Positions 1 to 9,762 of a stretch of 18,379 bases of DNA are shown one piece after another. The DNA is from Botryococcus braunii (Eukaryota; Chlorophyta; Trebouxiophyceae), in NCBI GenBank assembly GCA_002005505.1, contig KV908683.1, positions 110,105 through 128,483 on the forward strand, in the 5' to 3' direction. Each line of letters starts with the position of its first letter. Positions within the stretch are counted from its first letter, which is position 1. Both the position numbers and the translations under genes were made by a program. The notes below the pieces were generated by a model. It saw only the letters and a list, made by a program, of their open reading frames with translations. It ran no database searches and was not told the origin of the DNA.

Positions 1-542
1 ACCCCTTTATGGCATCCAGGTGGGGCGACACCAACCCCCACACCATTTCTTCGAGGAGCTTAAGAATTTCATAGCCTAGCAGGGGCTATGCATGACATGT
101 GCAGTAGTGTCTAGTGCACAATTTGCGCAGTAGTGCAGTAGTGTCGATCACATCTGATAGCTATAGCTGTATACATGTACGTAGCATCGAGGCATTGTAG
201 GTTTAGTTCAGCGGAAGAGAGTTTGGAAACAATGAGGCTGTTCGTGGTGAGCACGGAAAGAATGTTACATGATTGATTCGCAAGCGTACTCTTAAACCAA
301 GGGTGGATTGAATTATGTTGTACTGCCACTGACGCGTGGTCGGGCAACCGAGCGAACTACCTGAGCGAGGTTGTACCGCGAATCTAGATCACAAGGCAAG
401 TCATAGAGCAATGCCAAGGACCACTAGAGCATTATATTCTAGGAAATGCTACATGCCCTCCCCCTTGGCATAAGCTATGAGATGATGTTTATGGCAATGG
501 GGCCCCAAACGTAAGACAGGGGTATCACGAACCCTGCTTACT
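1..542. other. Flanking DNA, no gene recognised
   Basis: I see no convincing coding region, RNA gene or transposon end here. The only long open frame (minus strand, 111-347) has no family resemblance and no coding character I trust. A weak repetition of GTGCAGTAGTGT-like words occurs around 100-145. The stretch ends in the inverted/direct repeat cluster that abuts the CACTA end. Confidence 0.5.
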
Positions 543-589
543 GTAACTATAGATAATCACACCTCCTATAGTTACGTAATCACACCTCC
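543..589. repeat. Overlapping inverted and direct repeats at the left edge of the CACTA end
   Basis: GTAACTATAG (543-552) is the exact reverse complement of CTATAGTTAC (566-575). The 13-base word TAATCACACCTCC occurs twice, at 554-566 and 577-589. The second copy's last C is the first base of the CACTA terminal repeat. Such short local duplications are typical scars of break repair, and of insertion or excision of DNA transposons. Which event made this one cannot be told from the sequence. Confidence 0.8.
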
Positions 590-633
590 ACTAGTAGAAA
601 AGATTTTGTCCCAAAAAGGTCCCAAAAAGGTCC
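589..633 (+). repeat. Left CACTA terminal inverted repeat
   Basis: The end reads CACTAGTAGAAAAG and continues into GATTTTGTCCC and two AGGTCCC words. Compared with the reverse complement of 9155-9199 it matches at 42 of 45 positions by my reading. The three differences (positions 8, 13 and 28) are all A/G transitions. The first 13 bases closely resemble CACTA termini known from plants (CACTA followed by an A-rich GAAAA stretch). Confidence 0.8.
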
Positions 634-1216
634 GAAAAGAGGTGTTTTGGGACCCCCATGGGAAAGATTTGGGACCCCTTGGGACTCGTATGGGAGCATT
701 TTGGGAACTTGTTTTTTGGGACTTTCCCATTGAGTGGCATATATGGGAGTTTTACGGGAAGCTTTTGGGACCCTTTTGGGAGCATGTTTGGGAGAGTTAT
801 GGGAGAATTTCGCAAAATTTTGGGATGTCCCAAAAAAAGGTGCATTTTTGGGAAGGTCCCAAAAGCATTGTTTTGGGACTCGTTTGGGAAGACGTTGGGA
901 ACATCCCAAAATACTAAGATTTTGGGAATAGATTGGGCTGTTTTTTGGGAAAGTCCCATAAAGTCAGAATTGGGAGTGGTTTGGGAGGGAGTTGGGAACT
1001 TCCCAAAATAAAAAATTTAGGGACTTGGTTGGGCAGTTATTTGGGATAGTCCCAAAAGTTCTATTATGGGAAAGGTTTGGGAGGTGATTGGGAACTTCCC
1101 AAATTTCCCATGTTTTGGGAGTGGGTTGGGCTGCTGTTTGGGATAGTCCCAAAACCAATGACTTGGGACAGGTTTGGGAGGAAGTTGGGAACTCCCATAC
1201 AACAGAACTTGGGATT
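604..1216. repeat. Left subterminal array of TTTGGGA/TCCCAAA words
   Basis: About 35 GGGA words on the plus strand are mixed with at least a dozen CCC words. They are frequently paired into short palindromes of the form TTGGGA-nnn-TCCCAA, for example near 830-865, 895-912, 993-1018, 1039-1056, 1087-1104 and 1137-1154. In CACTA elements, subterminal repeats in both orientations are binding sites for the TnpA-type accessory protein. That role is inferred here from position and design only. Open frames crossing this stretch are artefacts of the repeat. Confidence 0.75.
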
Positions 1217-1494
1217 CCAATCCCATACACATTCTGTTGCTAGGAGAGGCAGTTATCCACTTAATGACTAACAAACAATGACATGCTTGACTTGGAACAT
1301 CGTGAGATGGCGCAACATTGGTCCAAGTGCTCAATTACATCTGAAAGCTGCCACACGCACTGGACTGACACCCTAGTCCAACATGTACGTTGAACTGACG
1401 CAAACCTAATAAGCGTTAACAAGACTACTGAATACATATACCAATACTGCAAAAGCACAGTACACAAACACACAAGGGTTTGCTGCACATGCTG

Positions 1495-1713
1495 CATGCA
1501 CCTAAGGCTTATATCAAGAAGCGTCTTAATTGCAAAATGCTTGAAGCCAATGTAGTTGCTTGATGACATGTCAGCATGCATGCCCATATGCTTGATCAAA
1601 ACTGGCAAAAACAAACCATCTACTGGAAGAATGGATGACTTTTTCAAATCGCTTCCCTGGATTGCCTTTGCAGCAAAGGGATGCATCATGAAGACATGCA
1701 CATGCATGTCTTC
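1495..1713 (-). other. Possible minus-strand exon, unknown product
   Basis: On the minus strand this frame is open and reads with normal-looking composition, including the segments DLKKSSILPVDGLFLPVLIK and NYIGFKHFAIKTLLD. It then meets a possible splice donor (TTAG|GTGCAT) near 1499. I do not recognise the family. It could be a relic of an element-encoded protein or chance open frame. The only support is length and composition. Confidence 0.15.
1690..1713. repeat. Perfect 11-bp palindrome with 2-base spacer
   Basis: GAAGACATGCA (1690-1700) is followed after CA by its exact reverse complement (1703-1713). It could form a hairpin or be a symmetric protein site. No function can be assigned. 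Confidence 0.7.
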
Positions 1714-2303
1714 TGGTAGTATATATACGTCTGTATTGGCGAGGTCCCCAAGTCAGGTGCAGCACGTGCAAGTGTCATGTAAAGCAAACCGCCTGCAGAG
1801 CAATTGCAACCCACGTCAGTGTCAACTTACTGTGCTGTCATCGGAATACACACATCAGTGACCAGACATAATCCTATAGGATGCGCTGCGCATGGGCGTG
1901 TGCATCAACATTTACACACATTTAGCCGCTCATGCGCAACGCCTTTACCCGTTGCGAAGTGTATTGCAGGCCCAGCCTATAGGCCAAGCTAGGATGCAAC
2001 CTAAACCTTACGAGCCTTTTTTGTTCATGCTGAAAGGTTCGGTTCGACCCTTCCGGTACAGTGCCAGCAAAAATGAAGAAAACGAGGGCCGCTATATTAA
2101 CATGGAGACAATTGGACCTTGCAAGGGCCCCTGGCGCCGGCCGGGTTTCCCCGGGGCTCACCAGCAAAATAGGAAAACCGCAGCATACACACACGCGTGC
2201 GCGCACTCAGTCGAGGCCAGTCCCTAAGTCCAGCCTTTGGGGGTAGGCATAGGGACCAGTTGGTTGCAAACCCTCCCACCACTACAACAGAAGAAACCCT
2301 AAG

Positions 2304-2305
2304 AG

Positions 2306-2370
<65 letters not shown>

Positions 2371-2388
2371 GCACGCACGCACACACAA
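2304..2388. repeat. Compound (GC)n-(AC)n-(GCAC)n microsatellite
   Basis: A run of GC dinucleotides passes into about 27 AC repeats and then GCAC repeats. Alternating purine-pyrimidine DNA of this length can adopt Z-form. Open frames through it are artefacts. Confidence 0.97.
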
Positions 2389-2458
2389 CTTCTGTGATAG
2401 AGACTGATGTGAACAATGAAGTAGGCATGATAGAAAGGCATAATGAAAGATGACTTAC

Positions 2459-2598
2459 CTTCCCCTTGCCCTGCTGCGGAGGCTCATTATCAAGGAACCC
2501 TTGATGAACCTTGGCCTCGTCCCCGCTTTGCTGGCCTGTGCTGGCTGCGAGGACTTGTTTCAGTGTCCTCATCACCTGCTTCATCCTCATCAGCTACC
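2459..2598 (-). other. Possible minus-strand exon with canonical splice sites
   Basis: On the minus strand a good acceptor (TTGGTCTCTGCAG, ending at 2599) and a consensus donor (AAG|GTAAGT, GT at 2458-2457) frame 140 bases. One frame reads an acidic stretch, VADEDEAGDEDTETSPRS, then a basic RPAKRGRG tail, then a stop about 35 codons in. Another frame is open from codon 3 to the donor. The acidic/basic composition and paired splice signals suggest a real or relic exon, possibly the last coding exon of a minus-strand gene. I do not recognise the protein, and transcript evidence is lacking. Confidence 0.25.
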
Positions 2599-2606
2599 CT
2601 GCAGAG

Positions 2607-3141
2607 ACCAAGCCGCTATAAAATGGCATTTCAAAAACGTACATAGCCATATATGACAGACTTCTTAATTCAAGGCACGTCATGATGATGATCATTTCAT
2701 GTCAGGTCAGCTAGGATATTGGACAGCTGAGCACAAGTGGAGTATAAATCTGAGCACCTGCAGCTAATGCGTAACTCATCCCATCTAATAAGACTCCGCC
2801 TCCTCTCCATGGGGGATGGGGGATCCCCCACCCCCATGTGTCGTCCTTAAATTCCCCTGCCAAAGCCGTGGCAATATTTCGGGAACAACTCATCAGTGGT
2901 TCACCAAACATTCCCACGAGTGTGGCAGGGTTCATGACACTTGAGACTCATGTATCTCATGAAAAGGTAAATAATTACATCAATCCAGCCCAGTGGGCAT
3001 GATGAGATGCAGACGGATAAACCAACCTTATGTGAGGACCTAGTTTTAATAGTCCTATGCTGTAACATTGATAAAATACTGAAAACTGCACCAGGCCCCA
3101 GGCCATGGTACATAACCGGACCAGAATTTACGTAACTGGTA
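2607..3141. other. CACTA interior without recognised gene
   Basis: Short open frames on both strands show no family resemblance. I see no structured repeat or promoter that I can support. Confidence 0.4.
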
Positions 3142-3203
3142 GCAGGCCCAGTTGGGCGACACAGATCTTAGGGAAGTGGTGCACAGACCTTATCAGCGGG
3201 AGG
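3142..3203. repeat. Dispersed repeat, copy 1
   Basis: The word GTTGGGCGACACAGATCTTA (3151-3170), followed by GACCTTATCAGCGGGAGG, recurs in diverged form at 3748-3833. Both copies have a TAGCA word just upstream. It may be part of a short interspersed element, but its ends are not clear. Confidence 0.55.
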
Positions 3204-3478
3204 CAAGCTATCTTTGACAGACTCAAGGGAGAGGAAACTCCAATGCTGCTTGGCGAGCTTATATGTACACATTGCCTCTGCCTTCTTATTCTGTTCCTCC
3301 CAAGAAAACTGAGCGTCCGAGACGTGCCCCATTTCCTGGCAGCAGAAGGCACGGGGGTGTCAATAAACTTGCAAGGTTTGATGCATATGCTGTGCACGGG
3401 CATGACCACCGCAACACTCCACGAAACTTTGCAAAGGCAGCTGCAAAGTCAGAGGCAACTGCAGTCAATGCAGCAATG

Positions 3479-3579
3479 AGGCACACACAGAGACGCACGC
3501 AAGAGCGCATGCACGCACCCACCCACACTCACACGTGCGCTCACACATACACACGCTCATGCACACACAGATCTGTCTA

Positions 3580-3640
<61 letters not shown>

Positions 3641-3647
3641 ACCCACA

Positions 3648-3690
<43 letters not shown>

Positions 3691-3717
3691 ATGCAGACAC
3701 ACACACAGACACATGTG
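3479..3717. repeat. Long interrupted (AC)n microsatellite
   Basis: AC/CA-rich sequence includes about 27 uninterrupted AC repeats near 3581-3634 and a second pure block near 3654-3686. Interruptions are GCAC, ACCC and ACAT. The histidine/threonine- and valine/cysteine-rich open frames across it are artefacts. Confidence 0.97.
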
Positions 3718-3747
3718 GCACGGAGACACCACTGCATTCCTGATACT

Positions 3748-3833
3748 AGCAAGGGGAAAGGTTGGGCAACACAGATCTTAATGGGGGGGGGGGGGGGGGG
3801 GGGAGGACCTTTTCGGCGGGAGGGTGCCCTTTG
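3748..3833. repeat. Dispersed repeat, copy 2, with a 21-G insertion
   Basis: GTTGGGCAACACAGATCTTA (3761-3780) matches copy 1 at all but one position. The two copies then diverge at a run of 21 G (3783-3803) before rejoining at GACCTTTTCGGCGGGAGG. The G-run seems to have expanded within this copy. Confidence 0.55.
3783..3803 (+). repeat. Poly-G run of 21
   Basis: Twenty-one consecutive G residues on the plus strand. Runs this long are strong G-quadruplex formers and notoriously length-unstable in both cells and sequencing reads, so the exact count is unreliable. Confidence 0.9.
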
Positions 3834-3940
3834 CCTTTGGGGAGACGTTTGGGACTGATTGCTTTTTTGGCAGGCTTTGTTGCAGTGTTCACCCTCTGGC
3901 AAAACAAATTTGGACTGTCCGACACTGCTGCTTACATAGC

Positions 3941-4070
3941 ATGTGTTGACCAGGGCTAAAGTGTTACACAGACGACTTGACCTGCAGTCTCCAGACTTGT
4001 ACATAATATGTGTTGACCAGGGCCAAAGTGTTACACAGACGCCTTGACCTGCAGGCTCCAGACCTGTAGC
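3941..4070. repeat. Tandem duplication, two units of 67 bp
   Basis: The unit beginning ATGTGTTGACCAGGGC at 3941 is repeated at 4008 with a handful of substitutions (CTAAAG/CCAAAG, ACGACT/ACGCCT, AGTCTC/GGCTCC). It is an ordinary local duplication with moderate age, and it encodes nothing recognised. Confidence 0.9.
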
Positions 4071-4422
4071 TATTTTCCCAGTAAAGGCATACAGTTGAGT
4101 CCAAAGAAAGGCACAGAGCTAGTTCCGATGGCACGTAACATTCAAGGGTTAGGTATATGTGAAGTACCTTGGCGTTGGGGGGCGCATTTGGAGGTGGTCC
4201 AGGTTGATTTGCTGTCTCTAGTGCCTCTCCTTACGCACTATCTCCAAACTGTCCCATGACAATGGCATTTCTCAAGTGCTGTAACCCATAAATTACCCAG
4301 ATATGTTCAGAATAGAAAAATATAAGTAACGCATAAACCCCCAGTCATAATAGCCGTACTACGCGATCAAACGTCAAAGTAACGGCATGCATGCTGTCAC
4401 TTTCACATGAGACCAGGACACA

Positions 4423-4428
4423 GACACA

Positions 4429-4470
<42 letters not shown>
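4423..4470. repeat. (AC)n microsatellite
   Basis: About 20 AC repeats with one CACC interruption near 4435. Confidence 0.95.
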
Positions 4471-4472
<2 letters not shown>

Positions 4473-4616
4473 ACAGAAAGCACAGCACATATGAGGTACA
4501 AGTAACAATCTGGGCCTGCTGCCCCTACCACTCATGCTCTGGTGCAAGTAAACATCCAGGCACATGTGCAATGTGCTGCAGTACGAACGTAAATAAAAAG
4601 TTGACAAATTATTACC

Positions 4617-4646
4617 AATGATATTTATGGTAATGATATTTATGGT
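4617..4646. repeat. 15-bp direct tandem repeat
   Basis: AATGATATTTATGGT occurs twice in tandem (4617-4631 and 4632-4646). The first copy is preceded by TTACC, so TTACCA and TGGTAA flank each unit as an inverted pair. Confidence 0.85.
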
Positions 4647-4659
4647 AACGCGCTGTACG

Positions 4660-6074
4660 TATATATGTGCATGTATAAACATCCAACAGGTACAACGCTT
4701 TCTCCAATAGTTAACTCTGCTGCAGGCCCAGCTTTTCGCCTGAGCCTTATGAACTTAAGTGGTGCATCTGCGAGTGGGTGAAGTGCAGGCATTGAAAATG
4801 ACAGAAATGGTATGTGGGGCTGGGGAGAGTTTGACCAGTGCTAGCAGACCGGAAGCATGAAGGAGAAAATATGAATGAACACTCCACATACCAATAGGGG
4901 TGGTGCAGAGTTGGGTTTGAGAGTGAGGGGAAAAGAAAAATAAAGTCGTGCAGGTGGCAATATTAAGTTCACAGTCACTCCCTCCCCCCCTTTTGAAGGG
5001 AGCCTTAGGACTTCAAAGCACATCATCTTAGTCCAAGTGAGCACGCTGTTTGTGGAACTACAATACACCCTGCTCACATACTAATTGAAAATTGTTTTGG
5101 GTTGACTTACAGTATTTGGGAAGATTTTTCGCCCAACATAACGTGTGCAATAAGTTTGGGAAGGACTTTCTCGTAACAGAGTTGCAGTGTGGCGCTAGAT
5201 GCCACAGGGCCCCAGTTTAGTTGGCCAAACCAAGGTGGTTCTGAAGGTAATCCTGCAGAAGCCCATTCCCAGCTTATAACAATTTCAGACACACAATTCG
5301 GGCCTCTGACGAATGGAAAAAAACACACCAGGTTAAAAAAGTAGCCGTTGGGGCACACCCCAACGTCGTCACCCATACGGTAAAGGATGGAGTAGAAATC
5401 CATCCACATGTATCCAAGCTCTCTATCTTTAGATGCTTTGTTTGTGTCTTGTGGCTCCTCCATTGCAGTGAACGGAACCGCACTGTCTGTTTCTGATTTT
5501 CGCGGGTAAAGTGACAGTACGGCGAGTTGTACGGCAGCTTCTTGCTGGTCCGTTCGGAATTCATTGGAAGTGGAAAGTATGCAGATATGTGGCATTTATT
5601 AAATTTTGCCCTTTACAACGACTGTCGTTTGGTGAGAGGGATCGGCGGAGCCGGCTTAATTCATCAAGACGTTGGAGTGTGATCAGTCCTAGTTTGCACG
5701 GTTCGCCCATGGTTGTGTGTTCGTTTTGGATGGATGGCTTCGAGGTATTAACTTCGTGGAATATTTAGGAGTTTTGTTGGATTGTGATGCATTCAGTAGG
5801 CTTCAAGGTGGGTCTCACTGGGTTTCGGCGGTTTGGTTTGCGTTGCCTGTTTAGCCGGCTACAAGCAACCCATAGGATATCTGCACTTGTTTCTATTGCT
5901 GCTGTGTACCCAAAGTGACCCATCATGTTGTGCCTGCATGTCGAGGGAGCGGAACTCTCCTGGTTGAGGGCCCAACTTGTACAGCGTAGTTTAAAAAACA
6001 ATCATGATGCCAGAGAGAAAACATACATACAGAGCACGTAGCATGCAATGCTGAATGAAGAATGGCAGCAGAAT

Positions 6075-6076
<2 letters not shown>
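4660..6076. other. CACTA interior; one 162-codon minus-strand open frame of unknown meaning
   Basis: The longest frame (5107-5595, minus) starts after an in-frame stop and contains segments such as GYMWMDFYSILYRMGDDVG. I do not recognise it, and it could be an exon-like relic. An 8-bp perfect hairpin (CGTTGGGG, loop CACA, CCCCAACG; 5346-5365) lies within it. The surrounding DNA to about 5990 is somewhat richer in CpG but shows no assignable promoter. Nothing else is supported. Confidence 0.2.
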
Positions 6077-6172
<96 letters not shown>

Positions 6173-6173
6173 G

Positions 6174-6227
<54 letters not shown>
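6077..6227. repeat. Compound (CT)n-T8-(GT)n microsatellite
   Basis: A 96-base homopyrimidine tract, (CT)n with a TTC interruption near 6118, runs through a short T tract straight into (GT)n to 6227 with one GGTG interruption. Leucine/serine- and cysteine/valine-rich frames across it are artefacts. Confidence 0.97.
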
Positions 6228-6229
<2 letters not shown>

Positions 6230-6257
6230 AAAGGGGAAAGAGGTTGTCCACCCACAG

Positions 6258-6592
6258 GATTACAAGCCACCAAAGTCCAGAGTATCATGTAATGTGCTGG
6301 TTCAGTATGTAGAAGGTGGCAGGCATGGTTTTTCTGTTGCATTGATTCAATTCTTTATCAAAGTGAGGGCTCCCACATGTCAGCCGTTGAGGTGGCCATC
6401 TGTCACATGCATAGTGACCATTTACAGTCGGAGGCCATTGGCAGTATGTGGGCAGCAGAAGAGGTGGGGAAGTTTACGATTGAATATTACCCTGTCTTGT
6501 TTTCTTACATGCTTGACAAGCATGTAATGGCAGGTCCATTGGGAAAGCGTGTATGGATCATGCCCTCCTCCAACATGTCTGGCACATAGCGG
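6258..6592 (+). pseudogene. Coding-like relic, possibly transposase-derived
   Basis: After a plausible splice acceptor (CCACCCACAG ending at 6257) the frame reads DYKPPKSRVSCNVLVQYVEG and continues to HGFSVALIQFFIKV near 6365. The reading then continues naturally in a different frame, with EVAICHMHSDHLQSE and YYPVLFSYMLDKH, to a stop at about 6589. The junction near 6362-6376 implies a frameshift. A hydrophobic block of the type F-ALIQFF following an aromatic-rich strand recalls the C-terminal region of plant TNP2 (CACTA) transposases. That resemblance is weak and from memory of the pattern, so treat it as a hypothesis. Position inside a CACTA element is consistent. Confidence 0.25.
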
Positions 6593-7534
<942 letters not shown>

Positions 7535-7677
7535 ATTGCTGTTGAAGTAAGCTATGAAGCAAGATATTTTTCTGATTGGTGACTTCAAATGAGACATGCA
7601 GCGGCTGAGGTTGCCCTGCTGCTGCTGCAGATTGGCTCACAGGAGAACGTTTGGCTCACAGGCGCGCGCATTAGTTT

Positions 7678-7724
7678 GGGGGGGGGGGGGGCGCAAATCA
7701 TACACGCCTTGGCCCCCCCCCCCC
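7678..7724. repeat. G14 and C12 runs facing each other across 21 bases
   Basis: Fourteen G (7678-7691) are separated by 21 bases from twelve C (7713-7724). They are mutually complementary and could fold as a G:C hairpin of up to 12 pairs. Run lengths are uncertain, as for any homopolymer. Confidence 0.85.
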
Positions 7725-8337
7725 AATCCAGCCTTTTTCAATTACAAAGACCAACCCCAAACAACAACCCCCTGGGGCTTTAAAGTTTTGCAAACACATC
7801 CATGTGCCTCTCTCATGTTGGGATCAGGTGATGGGGTGGCCCGAGCTTACCCTAGAGGAGTGCCAGATACAATTCATGCGGGCAGCTGACATGGAGTTCT
7901 CTCTTTTATACTTGGAGGAATGCAGGGCTACAGCCCGTGTTAAAATATGTGGGTTCAACAAGAAACATGTCCCACTGAACATTGCTGCAATTAAAAAAGG
8001 GTGGGGTTGAAGGCTGCAGAGAGTGGGAAAAATAGGAAGGCAGGGGATGCATAGTATGTCACTGTTGCTCGTGCCTTGCGTTCAAGGGTACTGCATTGCA
8101 GTATACCTGTTCTGACAGTAGTGGCACTCGATTGGTTAGGATCTTCAAGGGACGGGATGCTCAAGAGGTCAAGCTAGGATGTTTATCTCCCTTTAACCTG
8201 GTGGGAGTCCAGACTGACAGCACTCATGCAAGTGCCAAGGTCCTTGCCCCAGGCAGTTCACTTGGGAGTGGTGCGAGTCTGCACCAATGTAATCATTTAG
8301 AACATCCCTGATTTTGAAGCATCGCCAACCCCCCCTG
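7725..8337. other. CACTA interior without recognised gene
   Basis: Two plus-strand frames (about 7804-8010 and 8096-8311) have ordinary amino-acid composition but no recognised domain. No splice or promoter signals are strong enough to call an exon. Confidence 0.3.
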
Positions 8338-8473
<136 letters not shown>

Positions 8474-8659
8474 CTGTCTCTGCGTGCTTGCGTGGAGGGC
8501 CCGTACGCCCGCTCCAGACTGGTTTACTGTCCATGTTGGGGTTTGCAGGCCCCACAATCTATCTTACATCACTGCAGACATATAAATCAGATGTTGAGCT
8601 GGTACAGAGCTGCAGCAGCATTAATTACTCATAAGAAACTCAAAAATGTATCAAATCAA

Positions 8660-9154
8660 CATTTGGGAACCGTATGGGAGGTATTTGGGCACTATTTGGG
8701 AGACATCAGTTTTTGGGATGGTTTTGGGAATCAGTATTTTTGGGGGCAGCTTGGGACACATCCCTTTTTGGGAGGTTCATGGGAATCAATATGGGACGCG
8801 ATTGGGAAATCAAGGATTTTGGGACCTGCTTGGGGGACAACTTTGGGATGCTGTTGGGATGCTGTATTCTTGGGAGGGTTTTGGGACTCACTTATCTTGG
8901 GAGCAGCTTGGGACACATCGTTTTTGGGAGGTTGATGGGAATTATTATGGGACACGTTTGGGATATCATGGATTTTGGGACCTGCTTGGGGGGCAATTTT
9001 GGGAACCTGTTGGGATCCTGTATTTTTGGGAGTCTGATGGGAAATTTTTTTGGGAATAGTTTGGGAACGCGGGGTTTTCGGGACCTGCTTGGGATCCAAT
9101 TTTGGGACATGTTTGGGACATCCGAGATTTTGGGACTTTTTTTGGGAACCCCTG
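8660..9154. repeat. Right subterminal array of TTTGGGA words, one orientation
   Basis: About 35-38 GGGA words occur, nearly all on the plus strand and with almost no CCC words, unlike the mixed left array. A higher-order unit of about 157 bases is visible: the segment starting TTGGGACACATC at 8751 recurs at 8908 with moderate divergence. A third partial copy is near 9077-9120. The G-rich strand could form G-quadruplexes. The role is inferred to be transposase-binding repeats of the CACTA end. Long open frames in this region are repeat artefacts. Confidence 0.75.
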
Positions 9155-9199
9155 GGACCTTTTTGGGACCTCTTTGGGACAAAATCCTTTCCACTAGTG
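9155..9199 (-). repeat. Right CACTA terminal inverted repeat
   Basis: On the minus strand this begins CACTAGTGGAAAGG and then reads GATTTTGTCCC, mirroring the left end. The next plus-strand base, 9200, is the first base of sequence shared with the 3' LTR (aligned to 16163). This end therefore marks the exact breakpoint in the copia 5' LTR. Confidence 0.8.
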
Positions 9200-9454
9200 A
9201 CTGCTTTATGCTAAGTGTTGCTGACGATTGCAATACTTGCAGGTATCCCTATATGTTATGCTTAGCTTAGTGAGTCGCATTAACACACACACACATTGTA
9301 ATAGTTCATACATTGTCGAACTCCAGTCTGTGAAGCCCTCCAAGCGGATAAGGGCTGTCCAACTGCTTTATGCTAAGTGTTGCTGACGATTGCAATACTT
9401 GCAGGGTGTCTGAAATGTGTGTAGATTGACGCTGGACCGTGCCATTTGCTAAAA
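9200..9454 (+). repeat. 5' LTR, 5'-truncated
   Basis: This aligns base-for-base to 16163-16409 apart from small indels and one substitution. The two copies stop matching at 9455/16410, one base apart from where TGGTATC begins in this copy. The LTR ends in ...CTAAAA rather than the usual ...CA, which is why the exact boundary is uncertain by a few bases. The stretch also carries part of an internal tandem duplication (unit starting AGTTCATAC at 9303). Confidence 0.75.
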
Positions 9455-9483
9455 TGGTATCGGCGAAGCTCAATGACACGGTC
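9435..9483 (+). other. Potential LTR-end/primer-site stem structure
   Basis: GACCGTG (9435-9441) pairs perfectly with CACGGTC (9477-9483). Inside it CCATTT (9442-9447) pairs with AAATGG (9452-9457). The inner stem covers the LTR end and the first bases of the primer site. Retroviral leaders often have comparable U5-primer-site stems that must open for primer annealing. Confidence 0.5.
9455..9466 (+). other. Candidate primer-binding site
   Basis: Immediately after the LTR end the sequence reads TGGTATCGGCGA. The first seven bases equal the start of the plant copia primer-binding site complementary to initiator tRNA-Met (TGGTATCAGAGC), with 9 of 12 positions matching. Either initiator tRNA with mismatches or another tRNA ending in GATACCA could prime. 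Location directly after the LTR is the main support. Confidence 0.55.
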
Positions 9484-9492
9484 GGCGTGGTG

Positions 9493-9557
9493 ATCTACCT
9501 CGTCTTGTGTGGGCAATACGCCTTGTCCACACGGTTCTTTGCAATCTAAAGGTAGAT
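9493..9557 (+). other. Nested hairpin in the leader
   Basis: An outer stem of 8 perfect pairs (ATCTACCT 9493-9500 with AGGTAGAT 9550-9557) encloses GTGTG (9507-9511) with CACAC (9528-9532). That in turn encloses GGC (9512-9514) with GCC (9520-9522). This is predicted only from visible complementarity. Confidence 0.5.
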
Positions 9558-9661
9558 AGGAGTTGGTTCTTTGTTTGTAGATCCAATTTATTGGGTTTAC
9601 TTCGGAGAATCGATCCTAAATATCTTGTGCGGGCATCTTTGGTCGAAGGGCTTCTCGGCTG

Positions 9662-9735
9662 CTTTGACGATTAAGTCAAAGTGGTGGTGAGAGAGGCACG
9701 GTAAGTTGTGTGGAGGTTTTCTGGTGCAGAAAACC
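9662..9735 (+). other. Two perfect leader hairpins
   Basis: CTTTGAC (9662-9668) pairs with GTCAAAG (9675-9681) across a 6-base loop. GGTTTTCTG (9715-9723) pairs with CAGAAAACC (9727-9735) across a 3-base loop. Stems of 7 and 9 perfect pairs so close together are unlikely by chance. Confidence 0.6.
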
Positions 9736-9762
9736 AAGGTTGGTAAATTATTTCTTTCTTAA

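Larger units (their letters stand above)
1231..2303. other. CACTA interior, mostly featureless
   Basis: No recognised gene. A weak minus-strand coding-like stretch (about 1495-1713) and a perfect palindrome (1690-1713) are listed separately. A GC-rich patch around 2120-2160 has no assignable role. Confidence 0.4.

Noticed and set aside
589..1216. Telomere-like repeat
   Set aside because: The word TTTGGGA resembles TTTAGGG but is irregularly spaced, in both orientations and interrupted by other sequence, unlike a telomeric array.
606..1334. Overlapping open frames in the left GGGA array as genes
   Set aside because: They are open on both strands because the 7-base repeat avoids stops. The proteins are repeats of WGP/FWD or PKxLP-like words with no domain.
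8492..9270. Long plus-strand frames (up to 198 codons) in the right GGGA array as genes
   Set aside because: All three frames are open for the same repeat reason, and the amino-acid content simply restates TTTGGGA.
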